Of a stretch of DNA of 64,000 bases, positions 1-9,472 are shown piece after piece. The translations under genes and the position numbers were made by a program. Every line of letters starts with the position of its first letter. The stretch's first letter is position 1. The notes under the pieces were generated by a model. That model saw only the letters and a list, made by a program, of their open reading frames with translations. It had not been told where the DNA came from and searched no databases. The stretch is taken from the NCBI RefSeq assembly GCF_023517795.1, contig NZ_CP082928.1:4216001-4280000 (forward strand), written 5' to 3'. Source of the DNA: Pseudomonas fulva (GTDB lineage: Bacteria; Pseudomonadota; Gammaproteobacteria; Pseudomonadales; Pseudomonadaceae).

Positions 1-2
1 GC

Positions 3-1253
3 CTGGCCAACGATGGCCGTGGCATCGCCTTTATCGACGGGCGCACCTGGTTCGTCAGTGGCGCGCTGCCGGGCGAAGAGGTTGAAGCGCGGGTACTGGA
101 TGCACGCAGCAAGGTCGTCGATGCGCGTACCGAACGGGTGTTCCAGGCCAGCCCCGGGCGGCGCGTCGAACCCTGTGTGCATGCGCGCATCTGCGGCGGT
201 TGCAGCGTTCAGCATATCCCCCACGCCGAACAGCTGGCGCTCAAGCAGCGCCTGCTCGCCGAACAGCTCGACCGTCTCGGCGGCCTGCAGCCCGAGGCCT
301 GGGCCGAACCGCTGAGCAGCCCGGAATTCGCCTACCGCCGCCGTGCGCGTATCGCGGTGCGCTGGGATGCCCGCAACAAGCGCCTGGATGTGGGCTTTCG
401 CGCCGCGGCCAGCCAGGACATCGTCGCCATCAGTGAGTGCCCGGTGCTGGTCGAGCCACTGCAGCCGATCCTGCGTGCATTGCCGGCGCTGCTCGGTGGT
501 TTGCAGGCGCCGCGTGCCATTGGTCATGTGGAACTGTTCCAGGGCACGGCCAGTGCCATTCTGGTGCGCCATACCGAGCCCCTGAGCGAAGTGGACAGGG
601 CCCGCCTGCAGGCCTTCTGCTCGGTACACGAGGCCCAGCTGTGGCTGCAGGGCGAGGGGGCGCCGCAACCGGTGGATGCCGCCCAGTCGCTGGGCTATCG
701 CCTGGAGGCGTGGAACCTGCAACTGGCCTATCGGCCGGGCGATTTCGTGCAGGTCAATGCGGCGGTGAATGCCGCCATGGTGGCCCAGGCCTTGCAGTGG
801 CTGGCGCCGCGAGAAGACGAGCGGGTGCTGGATCTGTTCTGCGGGCTGGGCAACTTCGCCCTGCCGCTGGCCCAGCGCGCCCGTGAGGTGATTGCCGTGG
901 AAGGCGTGCAGGCGATGGTCGAGCGGGCGGCGGACAATGCCCGCAGCAACGGCCTGGCCAATGCGCACTTTTACCAGGCCGACCTGTCCAACCCGCTGGC
1001 CGCGGCCGGCTGGGCGGCTGGCGGCTTCGACGCCATCGTGCTCGACCCGCCGCGCGATGGCGCGCTGCAGGTGGTCCGGCAGGTCGGCAGCCTGGGTGCC
1101 AAGCGGCTGGTTTACGTGTCCTGTAACCCGACGACGCTGGCACGCGACAGTGGCGAATTGTTGCAACAGGGTTATCGCTTGAAGAAAGCCGGTATTCTGG
1201 ACATGTTTCCGCAAACCGCGCATGTCGAAGCGATGGCGCTGTTCGAGCTCTAA
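3..1253 (+). CDS. rlmD: 23S rRNA (uracil-5-)-methyltransferase RlmD, 5'-truncated by window edge
   Basis: RlmD methylates C5 of U1939 in 23S rRNA using SAM. The open frame enters from the window edge and holds 416 codons, so about 30-40 N-terminal residues are missing compared with the roughly 433-450 aa family. Visible: Fe-S cysteine cluster [10 protein letters not shown], a later Cys in SECPVL, SAM-binding [25 protein letters not shown], and the catalytic-Cys motif [12 protein letters not shown] near the C-terminus. It is followed by relA 113 bp downstream on the same strand, the order seen in P. aeruginosa. RlmD is chosen over RlmC and TrmA because of the Fe-S cysteines and this context. 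Confidence 0.95.
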   Translation: MANDGRGIAFIDGRTWFVSGALPGEEVEARVLDARSKVVDARTERVFQASPGRRVEPCVHARICGGCSVQHIPHAEQLALKQRLLAEQLDRLGGLQPEAWAEPLSSPEFAYRRRARIAVRWDARNKRLDVGFRAAASQDIVAISECPVLVEPLQPILRALPALLGGLQAPRAIGHVELFQGTASAILVRHTEPLSEVDRARLQAFCSVHEAQLWLQGEGAPQPVDAAQSLGYRLEAWNLQLAYRPGDFVQVNAAVNAAMVAQALQWLAPREDERVLDLFCGLGNFALPLAQRAREVIAVEGVQAMVERAADNARSNGLANAHFYQADLSNPLAAAGWAAGGFDAIVLDPPRDGALQVVRQVGSLGAKRLVYVSCNPTTLARDSGELLQQGYRLKKAGILDMFPQTAHVEAMALFEL

Positions 1254-1366
1254 GCTGTCAGATAATGCAGTGGCGCACAGGAATTGCGCCGATTGGTCAA
1301 ACCGACCGGCTCGCAGAAGCCCGGCGACATTCAACGGGGCGTGCCCCGTGATAGGGAAGGTATTAG

Positions 1367-3613
1367 ATGGTTCAGGTTAGAGTGCACCAGCCCATCAACG
1401 ACGATGGCAGTATCAATCTCGAGGCCTGGCTGGAGCACGTCACGAGTGTCGACCCGGCCCTCGACCGTGATGCGTTGCGCGCCGCCTGTGAATTCGCCCG
1501 GGCGGCCGAGCAACAGGCCAATGCGGCGCAGAACCTGTGGACCGAAGGCACCTCCAGTTTCAGTGCCGGTCTGGAAATCGCCGAAATTCTCGCCGACCTC
1601 AAGCTCGACCAGGATTCCCTGGTCGCCGCCGTCATCTACCGCGGCGTGCGTGAGGGCAAGATTCCCCTGGCTGACGTGCGTCAGCGTTTCGGCCCGGTGG
1701 TGGCCAAGCTGATCGAGGGCGTGCTGCGCATGGCGGCCATCAGCGCCAGCCTCAACCCGCGCGGCGAATCTACGGTGCTGGGCTCCCAGGCCCAGGTCGA
1801 CAACCTGCGCAAGATGCTGGTGGCCATGGTCGACGACGTACGCGTCGCGCTGATCAAGCTGGCCGAGCGCACCTGCGCGATCCGCGCCGTCAAGGACACC
1901 GACGAGGAGCGCCGCCAGCGCGTGGCCCGCGAGGTCTTCGACATCTACGCGCCGCTGGCCCACCGCCTGGGCATCGGCCATATCAAGTGGGAGCTGGAAG
2001 ACCTGTCCTTCCGCTACCTGGAGCCGGAGCAGTACAAGCAGATCGCCAACCTGCTGCACGAGCGCCGCCTGGATCGCGAGCATTACATCAACGAGGTGAT
2101 GGAGCAGCTGCGCGAGGAGCTCGAGGCCACCGGCATCAAGGCCGATATCAGCGGCCGGGCGAAGCATATCTATTCGATCTGGCGCAAGATGCAGCGCAAG
2201 GGCCTGCAGTTCAGCCAGATCTACGACGTGCGCGCGGTGCGCGTGCTGGTGCCGGCGGTGCGCGACTGCTACACCGCCCTGGGCATCGTGCATACCCTGT
2301 GGCGGCACATTCCCAAGGAGTTCGACGACTACATCGCCAATCCCAAGGAGAATGGCTACCGCTCCCTGCATACGGCGGTGCTCGGCCCGGAAGGCAAGGT
2401 GCTGGAGGTGCAGATCCGCACCTCCAACATGCACGAGGAAGCCGAGCTGGGCGTCTGCGCCCACTGGCGCTACAAGGGCACCGACGTCAAGTCGGGCTCG
2501 AACCACTATGAAGAGAAGATTTCCTGGCTGCGCCAGGTGCTCGAATGGCACGAGGAGCTGGGCGACATCGGCGGCCTGGCCGAGCAGTTGCGCGTCGATA
2601 TCGAGCCCGACCGGGTCTACGTGTTCACCCCGGACGGCCACGCCATCGACCTGCCCAAGGGCGCCACGCCCCTGGACTTCGCCTACCGCGTGCACACCGA
2701 AATCGGCCACAACTGCCGCGGCGCCAAGATCAACGGGCGCATCGTGCCGCTCAACTACAGCCTGCAGACCGGCGAGCAGGTGGAGATCATCACCAGCAAG
2801 CAGGGCACGCCGAGCCGTGACTGGCTGAACTCCAACCTCGGCTACGTCACCACCTCGCGGGCGCGGGCGAAGATCGTCCACTGGTTCAAGCTGCAGGACC
2901 GCGACCAGAACGTCGCCGCCGGCAAGACCATGCTCGAGCGCGAACTGGCCCGCGTCGCCCTGCCGCCGGTGGACTTCGAGAAGCTCGCCGAGAAAGCCAA
3001 CCTGCGCACCGCCGAGGACCTGTTCGCCTCCCTGGGCGCCGGCGATTTGCGCCTGGCACAACTGGTCAACCTGGCCCAGCAACTGGTCGAGCCGGAGCGC
3101 GGCAACGAGCAGCTCGAGCTGATCCCGCGCAAGGCCCAGGGCTTCAAGCCGGGCAAACGCGGCGATATCCAGATCCAAGGCGTGGGCAACCTGATGACCC
3201 AGATGGCCGGCTGCTGCCAGCCGCTGCCGGGCGATCCCATCGTCGGCTACATCACCCTGGGCCGTGGCGTCAGCATTCACCGCCAGGACTGCGCGGCGGT
3301 GCTGCAACTCGGCAGCCGCGAGCCGGAGCGGATCATCCAGGTCAGCTGGGGCCCGGTGCCGGTGCAGACCTACCCGGTGGACATCATCATTCGCGCCTAC
3401 GACCGTTCCGGCCTGCTGCGTGACGTGACTCAGACGCTGCTCAACGAGAAGCTCAACGTGCTGGCGGTCAATACCCGCTCCAACAAGGAAGACAACACGG
3501 CGTCGATGTCGCTGACCGTGGAAATTCCGGGGCTGGATGCGCTGGGCAGGTTGCTGGGTCGCCTGTCGCAATTGCCCAATATCATCGAGGCGCGTCGTCA
3601 CCGAGCGCCCTGA
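1367..3613 (+). CDS. relA: GTP pyrophosphokinase RelA, (p)ppGpp synthetase I
   Basis: This 748-aa ribosome-associated synthetase makes pppGpp/ppGpp from ATP and GTP/GDP during amino-acid starvation. Order: degenerate HD domain (about 1-180), synthetase domain (about 220-360), TGS (about 405-465), helical/zinc-finger region and C-terminal ACT (about 670-748). The hydrolase His-Asp motif of SpoT is replaced by IYRGVREGK, so hydrolase activity is not expected. The synthetase carries EFDDYIANPKENGYRSLHT, the acidic EXDD signature of monofunctional RelA. A zinc-site-like QMAGCCQP lies near residue 616. The ATG follows an AAGG Shine-Dalgarno. Length equals the family norm. Confidence 0.98.
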   Translation: MVQVRVHQPINDDGSINLEAWLEHVTSVDPALDRDALRAACEFARAAEQQANAAQNLWTEGTSSFSAGLEIAEILADLKLDQDSLVAAVIYRGVREGKIPLADVRQRFGPVVAKLIEGVLRMAAISASLNPRGESTVLGSQAQVDNLRKMLVAMVDDVRVALIKLAERTCAIRAVKDTDEERRQRVAREVFDIYAPLAHRLGIGHIKWELEDLSFRYLEPEQYKQIANLLHERRLDREHYINEVMEQLREELEATGIKADISGRAKHIYSIWRKMQRKGLQFSQIYDVRAVRVLVPAVRDCYTALGIVHTLWRHIPKEFDDYIANPKENGYRSLHTAVLGPEGKVLEVQIRTSNMHEEAELGVCAHWRYKGTDVKSGSNHYEEKISWLRQVLEWHEELGDIGGLAEQLRVDIEPDRVYVFTPDGHAIDLPKGATPLDFAYRVHTEIGHNCRGAKINGRIVPLNYSLQTGEQVEIITSKQGTPSRDWLNSNLGYVTTSRARAKIVHWFKLQDRDQNVAAGKTMLERELARVALPPVDFEKLAEKANLRTAEDLFASLGAGDLRLAQLVNLAQQLVEPERGNEQLELIPRKAQGFKPGKRGDIQIQGVGNLMTQMAGCCQPLPGDPIVGYITLGRGVSIHRQDCAAVLQLGSREPERIIQVSWGPVPVQTYPVDIIIRAYDRSGLLRDVTQTLLNEKLNVLAVNTRSNKEDNTASMSLTVEIPGLDALGRLLGRLSQLPNIIEARRHRAP

Positions 3614-3668
3614 GTCGTAAACGGGCACGAGGCGCCAAGCCTCGTGCCCGCATTCATTGGACACCTCT

Positions 3669-4496
3669 ATGTATCAACTCACCGACCTGCTCAGCCTGAT
3701 GGCCCGCCTGCGTGATCCGCAGCACGGCTGCCCGTGGGATCTGCAGCAGTCCTACGCCAGCATCGTGCCGCATACCCTGGAGGAAGCCTACGAGGTGGCC
3801 GATGCCATCGAGCGTGAGGCCTTCGACGAGCTGCCCGGCGAACTCGGCGACCTGCTGTTCCAGGTGGTTTATTACAGCCAGCTGGCGAAGGAGGAGGGGC
3901 GCTTCGATTTCGCCGCGGTGGTCGACGGCATCACCCGCAAGCTGGTGCGCCGCCATCCCCATGTGTTTCCCGATGGCGATCTGTATGGGCCGGTGGATCA
4001 GCCGCGGCTCAGCGAAACCGAGGTCAAGCAGCGCTGGGAGGCGATCAAGGCCGAGGAGCGCGCCGAGCGTGCAACGGCGCCGCAGCAGTTGTCATTGCTC
4101 GACGACGTACCGAACGTGCTGCCGGCCCTGAGCCGCGCCAAGAAGTTGCAGGGGCGCGCTGCCCGGGTCGGCTTCGACTGGCCGGATGCCTTGCCGGTGC
4201 TCGACAAGGTGCGCGAAGAACTGGACGAAGTGCTCGAGGCGATCAGCGAGAACGACCCCGAGGCCATCGCCGAGGAGATCGGCGATCTGCTGTTCAGCGC
4301 CACCAATCTGGCCCGGCACCTGAAGGTCGACCCGGAAGGGGCGCTGCGGGTGGCCAATGGCAAGTTCGAGCGGCGCTTCCGCTTTATCGAACAGGCATTG
4401 CGCGAAGCCGGGCGCCCCATCGAGAATTGCACCCTGGATGAGCTCGACGCCCTGTGGGGCGAGGCCAAGAAAAGCGAGCGGCAGTCAGGCTGTTGA
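3669..4496 (+). CDS. mazG: Nucleoside triphosphate pyrophosphohydrolase MazG
   Basis: MazG hydrolyses (d)NTPs to NMP and PPi and in E. coli moderates (p)ppGpp levels, which fits its place 55 bp after relA. The 275-aa protein has the typical tandem MazG fold: first domain with HTLEEAYEVADAIE and ELGDLLFQVVYYSQ (about 30-80), second with REELDEVLEAI and EEIGDLLFSATNLARH (about 180-230); the paired EExxE/ExxD residues bind Mg. An in-frame TTG lies 12 bp upstream, but the ATG at 3669 gives the usual MYQL N-terminus. A strong hairpin (3623-3649) without a T-tract lies between relA and mazG. Confidence 0.96.
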   Translation: MYQLTDLLSLMARLRDPQHGCPWDLQQSYASIVPHTLEEAYEVADAIEREAFDELPGELGDLLFQVVYYSQLAKEEGRFDFAAVVDGITRKLVRRHPHVFPDGDLYGPVDQPRLSETEVKQRWEAIKAEERAERATAPQQLSLLDDVPNVLPALSRAKKLQGRAARVGFDWPDALPVLDKVREELDEVLEAISENDPEAIAEEIGDLLFSATNLARHLKVDPEGALRVANGKFERRFRFIEQALREAGRPIENCTLDELDALWGEAKKSERQSGC

Positions 4497-4560
4497 GCTG
4501 ACAGCCCCAAGTCAGATGGGCGTGTCCCATCCCGTTAAATTGTCCGCGTATAGGTAGGTT

Positions 4561-5100
4561 ATGGCGATTTCACTACGTGACCAGTTGCTCAAAGCCGGGT
4601 TGGTCAACGAGAAACAGGTCAAGCAGGCCACCAAGCAACAACACAAACAGCAGCGCATGGTGAAGAAAGGCCAGGCCGAGGAAGACAAGAGCAGTCAGCT
4701 CGCGGCCCAGCAGGCCAAGGCCGAGAAGGCCGCGCGCGATCAGGAACTCAATCGTCAGCAGCAGGAAAAGGCCGAGCAGAAGGCCCGAGCGGCGCAGATC
4801 AAGCAGTTGATCGAGGCGTCGCGCCTGCCCAAGTTGACCACCGAGGATTACTACAACTTCGTCGATGACAAGAAGGTCAAGCGTCTGCCGGTCAACGCCC
4901 TGATGCGCGACAAGCTCAGCCGGGGTTCGCTGGCCATCGTGCGTCATGGCGGCGGCTACGAGGTGATTCCGCGCGAGGCGGCGCTGCGCATCCAGGAGCG
5001 TGACCCGCAGCGCGTGCTGCTGCTCAACACGCCGACCGAGGCACCGGACGAGGACGACCCCTATGCCGCCTATCAGGTGCCCGACGACCTGATGTGGTAA
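4561..5100 (+). CDS. DUF2058 family protein (YaiL-like)
   Basis: A soluble 179-aa protein of the widely conserved DUF2058/YaiL family; its role is unknown. Residues 1-110 are a highly charged Lys/Gln/Glu-rich helical region, likely coiled coil (many KQQ, QQAKAEKAA and QEKAEQKAR runs). The C-terminal 70 residues form a compact domain with LPKLTTEDYYNFVDDKKVKR and LSRGSLAIVRHGGGYEVIPR. It sits 64 bp after mazG and ends at a strong intrinsic terminator, so it may be the last gene of the relA-mazG transcription unit. Family assignment is confident; function cannot be inferred from sequence. Confidence 0.85.
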   Translation: MAISLRDQLLKAGLVNEKQVKQATKQQHKQQRMVKKGQAEEDKSSQLAAQQAKAEKAARDQELNRQQQEKAEQKARAAQIKQLIEASRLPKLTTEDYYNFVDDKKVKRLPVNALMRDKLSRGSLAIVRHGGGYEVIPREAALRIQERDPQRVLLLNTPTEAPDEDDPYAAYQVPDDLMW

Positions 5101-5110
5101 GCAGTCCGCC

Positions 5111-5148
5111 AAGAAAAAGCCCGCACGATGCGGGCTTTTTCTTGGGAT
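5111..5148. terminator. Bidirectional intrinsic terminator
   Basis: A perfect 15-bp stem (5111-5125 with 5129-5143, 3-nt loop) contains A-runs on the left and T-runs on the right. It can therefore end both the DUF2058 gene (+) and the small convergent gene at 5155-5343 (-). Confidence 0.9.
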
Positions 5149-5154
5149 TCCGAG

Positions 5155-5343
5155 CTACTGTGAATGGGCAGCCTCATGGTCGTGGGCTTCCAGTTCCGCC
5201 TGATACGCCACCGCTTCCTCTTCGGAGGGGAATATGCCGACCAGCTGATCGTTCTGATACACGTCCCAGACCCGCAGGCCCTCGGCCTGGGCTTCGTGGG
5301 ACATATGGTGTTCGTCACGCTCGGTCACTACGAGTACGCTCAT
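5155..5343 (-). CDS. Small conserved hypothetical protein (62 aa)
   Basis: A 62-aa acidic soluble protein starting MSVLVVTERDEHHMSHEAQ, with a central VWDVYQNDQLVGIFPSEEEA segment that resembles a small beta-sheet followed by an amphipathic helix. The ATG is preceded by a clear GGAG Shine-Dalgarno, and the gene ends just before the shared bidirectional terminator, so expression looks genuine. No signal peptide or membrane segment. I do not recognise a named family; the function is unknown. Confidence 0.7.
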   Translation of the reverse strand: MSVLVVTERDEHHMSHEAQAEGLRVWDVYQNDQLVGIFPSEEEAVAYQAELEAHDHEAAHSQ

Positions 5344-5510
5344 TTTATTTCTCCAGTATTGCCGGACAAATGCTGCGCAAGGCGGCTGCGCTCGTGCTTA
5401 GCCTGCTAAGCAACGACATATTTTGTGACTGTATTAATTGGTTACAAGTTCCCAGGCGCTTCGCTTGTCAGCGGTTTTGCTGGGCGCGGTGCTGAATCGC
5501 AGGCATAAAA

Positions 5511-5532
5511 AAACCGGGGCAGGCCCCGGTTT
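5511..5532 (-). terminator. Intrinsic terminator of the purMN-DUF3108 operon
   Basis: A 10-bp stem (5511-5520 with 5523-5532), read on the minus strand, is followed by a run of T (complement of the A-run at 5507-5513). It lies 22 bp past the stop of the DUF3108 gene. Confidence 0.85.
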
Positions 5533-5553
5533 CTCTGGTGTGCGGCAGGCCGT

Positions 5554-6270
5554 TCAGTCGCGGCGACCTTCGACATTCTTGCCATCGACCGTGCCCGACT
5601 TGAGCATGATCTGGTATTCCTTGCCGTCCTTTTCCACCTGGTGCAGGCGCACCAGCAGGTAGTCCCAGTCCTTGGCGAACCAGAGAATGGTCTTGCGACT
5701 GCTTTGCGTGGGATCGCGTACCCGCTCGACCTTGATGGCGTCGATCAGGCCGGCAGCGGTGCGTACCACTTCCTCACCGAGCACGCGGAAGTCGTAGGTT
5801 TCGATCTCGTCACCATCGACCACCTGATAGCTCATGCTTTTCTCGCCGGCGGCCACGTCGTGCTGCAGGGCCAACTGATAGGTCGACTTGTCCTGCATGC
5901 CGCGGTTGAGCGGGAAGCGCACCGGATTGCCGCGGTCGCTGCCGATCACCTGTTTCTGCGACCAGTCGAAATCGAACTCGATGTCCTTGCTCTTGCCCAG
6001 GCCGCTGCGCTCGAACTTGTAGCTCTGCGGCAGGAAGGCATCGTTCTCGACCGTGAAGGTGCTTTGTTCGGTCAGGCCAGCGACCAGCATGGAGGCCTTG
6101 AACACCAGTTGCCAGCGCCCGTCTTCGAGCTTCTGCAGGCTGCGTTCGGCGGAGCCGCTGACCGGAACCTGCTTCCAGTCGGCGGTGTAGCTGGCGGAGA
6201 AGGGCTTCGGCTCTGCGGCGAGGGCAGGCAGGCTGAACAACGCCAGGGCAAGCATTAGGGCGCGGCGCAT
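5554..6270 (-). CDS. DUF3108 domain-containing exported protein
   Basis: A 238-aa protein with a clean Sec signal peptide (MRRALMLALALFSLPALAA, cleavage after AxA near residue 19), hence periplasmic or outer-membrane-associated. The mature part is the beta-rich DUF3108 fold, with FSASYTADWKQVPVSGSAER at its start and VEKDGKEYQIMLKSGTVDG at its end. Its start overlaps the purN stop by 16 bp, so it is translated from the purM-purN message in Pseudomonas order, although no purine role is apparent. Function unknown; other DUF3108 members are suspected envelope or lipid-handling proteins. Confidence 0.85.
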   Translation of the reverse strand: MRRALMLALALFSLPALAAEPKPFSASYTADWKQVPVSGSAERSLQKLEDGRWQLVFKASMLVAGLTEQSTFTVENDAFLPQSYKFERSGLGKSKDIEFDFDWSQKQVIGSDRGNPVRFPLNRGMQDKSTYQLALQHDVAAGEKSMSYQVVDGDEIETYDFRVLGEEVVRTAAGLIDAIKVERVRDPTQSSRKTILWFAKDWDYLLVRLHQVEKDGKEYQIMLKSGTVDGKNVEGRRD

Positions 6271-6929
6271 GGAGTCTCCTTGCTGTTGATGGGGTAACCG
6301 GTGGCCGGCAGTGCAACACCGTCAAGCTGGGGGCCGGCGTCCGTGAGGTACAAACGTTGCTCGGCAAACCAGCGTACGGCCAGCGGATAGATCCGGTGCT
6401 CCTGGGCGTGAACCCGTTGCGCCAGGCTGGCGGCCGTGTCCTGCGACTGTACCGGGATTACTGCCTGTACGACCAGAGGGCCACCATCGAGTTCCTCGGT
6501 CACGAAGTGCACGCTGCAGCCGTGCTCGGTGTCACCGGCCTCCAGGGCGCGCTGGTGGGTATGCAGGCCCTTGTGGCGCGGTAGCAGCGAGGGATGGATG
6601 TTCAGCAGGCGACCGTGGTAATGGCGCACGAAGGCCGGGGTGAGAATGCGCATGAAGCCGGCGAGCACCACCAACTGCGGGTCGAAGCCGTCGATGGTCT
6701 GCATCAGCGCGCTATCGAAGGCGTCGCGGCCCTGATAGTCGCCGTGTTCGAGCACGCGGGTGGCGATGCCGGCAGCCTGGGCACGTTGCAGGCCGTAGGC
6801 ATCGCTGCGGTTGGCGATCACCGCGGCGATGCGCACCGGGCTGTCGCCATCGGCGGTGCTGTCGATCAGCGCCTGAAGGTTGCTGCCGGTGCCCGACAGC
6901 AGCACCACTACATTGCAGAGTTGCGGCAT
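6255..6929 (-). CDS. purN: Phosphoribosylglycinamide formyltransferase PurN
   Basis: PurN transfers a formyl group from 10-formyl-THF to GAR, the third step of purine synthesis. The 224-aa protein begins with a Rossmann-like VVVLLSGTGSNLQALI loop. It carries the catalytic Asn-His pair in LLNIHPSLLPRHKGLHTH and the catalytic Asp in VTEELDGGPLVVQA. It lies 10 bp downstream of purM, the preceding enzyme's gene, in the same transcript. The C-terminus is slightly longer than the E. coli enzyme (212 aa), as is usual in Pseudomonas. Confidence 0.97.
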   Translation of the reverse strand: MPQLCNVVVLLSGTGSNLQALIDSTADGDSPVRIAAVIANRSDAYGLQRAQAAGIATRVLEHGDYQGRDAFDSALMQTIDGFDPQLVVLAGFMRILTPAFVRHYHGRLLNIHPSLLPRHKGLHTHQRALEAGDTEHGCSVHFVTEELDGGPLVVQAVIPVQSQDTAASLAQRVHAQEHRIYPLAVRWFAEQRLYLTDAGPQLDGVALPATGYPINSKETPCAAP

Positions 6930-6939
6930 TAGATGCCCA

Positions 6940-7998
6940 TCAGTGGCTTTTCAGATTGTTCAGCACGACGCGCTCGGCGCCTTCGGCTGCGGCGGCGATC
7001 TGGCCGATGACCCAGGGCTGCTCGCCGGCGCTGCGCAGGGTGGCAAGGGCAGTGTCGACCTGATCCTGAGCAACGCAGATGACCATGCCCACACCGCAGT
7101 TCAGCACGCGGTGCATCTCGTGCTCGTCGACGTTGCCTTTGTCCTGCAGGAAGTCGAACACCGCCGGGCGCTGCCAGCTGGCCACGTCGATCACCGCCTG
7201 GGCGTTGTCCGGCAGTACGCGCGGGATGTTGTCCAGCAGGCCGCCGCCGGTGATGTGGGCCATGGCCTTGACCGCACCGGTCTTCTTGATCAGCTCCAGC
7301 AGGGGCTTGACGTAGATGCGCGTCGGCGCCATCAGCAGGTCGGCCAGGGGCTTGCCATCGAGCTGGGTGTTCTCGATATCGGTGCCGGACACTTCGAGGA
7401 TCTTGCGGATCAGCGAGTAGCCGTTGGAGTGCGGGCCCGAGGAGGGCAGGGCGATCAGTGCATCGCCAGTGGCGACCTTGGAGCCGTCGATGATCTCGGC
7501 CTTCTCGACCACGCCCACGCAGAAGCCGGCCAGGTCGTAGTCTTCGCCTTCGTACATGCCCGGCATCTCGGCGGTTTCCCCACCGACCAGCGAGCAGCCG
7601 GCCAGCTCGCAACCGGCACCGATGCCGGTGACCACGGTAGCGGCCACGTCGACGTTGAGCTTGCCGGTGGCGTAGTAGTCGAGGAAGAACAGCGGCTCGG
7701 CGCCACAGACCACCAGGTCGTTGACGCACATGGCGACCAGGTCCTGGCCGATGCTGTCGTGCTTGTTGAGGTTCAGCGCCAGGCGCAGCTTGGTGCCCAC
7801 GCCGTCGGTGCCGGAGACCAGTACCGGTTGCTTGTAGCCGGCCGGGATCTCGCACAGGGCGCCGAAGCCACCCAGGCCACCCATGACTTCAGGACGGGCG
7901 GTGCGCTTGGCTACGCCCTTGATGCGTTCGACCAGGGCTTCGCCCGCGTCGATGTCCACACCTGCGTCCTTGTAGCTGATGGAGGGTTGCTTGCTCAT
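6940..7998 (-). CDS. purM: Phosphoribosylformylglycinamidine cyclo-ligase PurM (AIR synthetase)
   Basis: PurM closes the imidazole ring of FGAM using ATP, giving AIR. With the ATG at 7998 ([20 protein letters not shown]) the protein is 352 aa, the standard length. The open frame runs 81 codons further upstream but that part has no PurM similarity. Visible motifs are GGFGALCEI, the nucleotide-binding [14 protein letters not shown], the [11 protein letters not shown] loop and [13 protein letters not shown]. It is first in the minus-strand purM-purN-DUF3108 operon and divergent from the DUF2066 gene (289 bp between starts). Confidence 0.98.
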   Translation of the reverse strand: MSKQPSISYKDAGVDIDAGEALVERIKGVAKRTARPEVMGGLGGFGALCEIPAGYKQPVLVSGTDGVGTKLRLALNLNKHDSIGQDLVAMCVNDLVVCGAEPLFFLDYYATGKLNVDVAATVVTGIGAGCELAGCSLVGGETAEMPGMYEGEDYDLAGFCVGVVEKAEIIDGSKVATGDALIALPSSGPHSNGYSLIRKILEVSGTDIENTQLDGKPLADLLMAPTRIYVKPLLELIKKTGAVKAMAHITGGGLLDNIPRVLPDNAQAVIDVASWQRPAVFDFLQDKGNVDEHEMHRVLNCGVGMVICVAQDQVDTALATLRSAGEQPWVIGQIAAAAEGAERVVLNNLKSH

Positions 7999-8287
7999 AG
8001 ATCCAGGCCTTTGGAAGGGGAAAGTCGGAATAGCGTCGGCCCCTCGGGGCCGTTCTGCGAAGGCGCGCGATTTTATCAGGCTTGCCCGGCAGCGGCCAGC
8101 CACCGTGCCGAGCGTGGGACGCCATGGGCGGCCGGCGCTGAACCCTGGCCGGGCCTGGCGGGTCACAGGCAAGCCGGCAGACGCGCTAATCACCGCGTGG
8201 CTTGCGATGCCGGGGCAACAGCCCCTAAGGTATAGCGCCACGGCCTGTTACCGCGCGCCGCCTTCTTCAGCCGAGAGTTCTCCGTTC

Positions 8288-9370
8288 ATGCGCCCGACCT
8301 TCCGCCCCCTGCTTCTTTGCCTGTCACTGCTGAGCCTGCCGACCCTGGCAGCGACCGTGAGTGACCTCTATCAGGTGCGCGAGACGGTTGCCAGTCAGCA
8401 GCCCGAGGAACGCGATGCCGCCCTGCAGCGCGCGGTCGAGACGCTGGTGCTGCGCCTGACCGGCAAGCCAGATGCAGCCAAGGGCTCGGCGCTGGCCGAA
8501 TTGCGCAAGGATCCGCAGCAGATCATCAGCCAGTACGGGTACGAGGGCGATCACCTGGTGGTCGACTTCGATGCGGTGTCCACCGACCGCTCCCTGCGCC
8601 AGGCCGGCTTGCCGCTATGGGGCGTCAACCGCCCGGCGATTCTGGCCTGGTGGCTGAACGAGACGGTCGATGGGGCGAACATGGTCGGTGACGGCCAGGC
8701 CGCCGCCGAGCCGCTGCGCGAGGCGGCCCAGCACCGCGGCCTGCCACTGCGCCTGCCGCTGGCCGATCTCAGCGAGCAACTGGTGGCCACCAAGGAAGCG
8801 CTGGGGGCCAAGGATCCGGGTGAGTTGCGTTCGGCATCCGAGCGCTACGGCGCCGACGCCTTGCTGGCCGTGCGCGCCAGCGAAGCGGACGGCAAGTGGC
8901 AGGCCAGCTGGCAACTGTGGCTGGGCGAGGAACGCGAGCAGGGCAAGGCCGAGGGCGCCGATCAGGCGGCATTGGCCGATGCCGTGTTGCTGGCGGTGAG
9001 CGAGCGCCTGGCGCCGCGTTTCGTCGTCGCGCCGGGCGCCAGCTCGACGCAGACGGTGGAAATCATCGGCGCCGATCTGTCCCGTTACGCGGAGCTGCAG
9101 CGAGTGCTCGAACCCTTTGCCGCTCAGTTGCAATCGGTGGAGGCCGACCGGCTGATCTACAAGGTCAATGCCAGCGCCGAGCAGCTGCGCACCCAGTTGG
9201 GCCTGCTGCAGTTGCGCGAGGCGTCGGCAGCCGAACTGGCCGCAGAGGCGCCGGTGCCCGCCGAGCCCCAGGCACCCGTGGATGCCAGCCAGGCACCTGT
9301 GGAGCCGCCGCCGGCACCGCCGGCAGCCGATCCCCAACGCCGTGGCGATGTCCTGTACTTTCGCTGGTAG
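8288..9370 (+). CDS. DUF2066 domain-containing exported protein
   Basis: A 360-aa protein beginning with a signal peptide (MRPTFRPLLLCLSLLSLPTLAA), so it is exported. The body is the DUF2066 domain, with VSDLYQVRETVASQQPEERD at the start and alternating alpha/beta segments. The C-terminal 40 residues are Ala/Pro-rich (a PAEPQAPVDASQAP-type linker) and end in GDVLYFRW. An in-frame extension from 7979 exists but lacks coding character; the ATG at 8288 directly precedes the signal peptide. It lies between divergent purM and the PerM permease, as in other pseudomonads. Function unknown. Confidence 0.85.
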   Translation: MRPTFRPLLLCLSLLSLPTLAATVSDLYQVRETVASQQPEERDAALQRAVETLVLRLTGKPDAAKGSALAELRKDPQQIISQYGYEGDHLVVDFDAVSTDRSLRQAGLPLWGVNRPAILAWWLNETVDGANMVGDGQAAAEPLREAAQHRGLPLRLPLADLSEQLVATKEALGAKDPGELRSASERYGADALLAVRASEADGKWQASWQLWLGEEREQGKAEGADQAALADAVLLAVSERLAPRFVVAPGASSTQTVEIIGADLSRYAELQRVLEPFAAQLQSVEADRLIYKVNASAEQLRTQLGLLQLREASAAELAAEAPVPAEPQAPVDASQAPVEPPPAPPAADPQRRGDVLYFRW

Positions 9371-9401
9371 ACTGCCGCTCATCTGAACCGCTTCGCTTGC
9401 G

Positions 9402-9430
9402 ACGACCTCGGCCCTGGCCGAGGTCGTTTT
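9402..9430 (+). terminator. Intrinsic terminator after the DUF2066 gene
   Basis: A perfect 12-bp stem (9402-9413 with 9416-9427), 2-nt apparent loop, followed by TTTT. It lies 31 bp past the stop codon and 43 bp before the next gene. Confidence 0.8.
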
Positions 9431-9472
9431 GCGAGTGCGCGCTGACCTGTCATTTGCTTCCGAGGATCGAGC

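Noticed and set aside
3623..3649. Hairpin between relA and mazG as an intrinsic terminator
   Set aside because: The stem is strong (11 bp) but there is no T-run, so it is not called a terminator; mazG is probably co-transcribed with relA.
1331..3664. 777-aa open frame antisense to relA
   Set aside because: Shadow of relA: low-complexity His/Gln/Leu/Val-rich product with no family motifs, whereas relA is fully supported.
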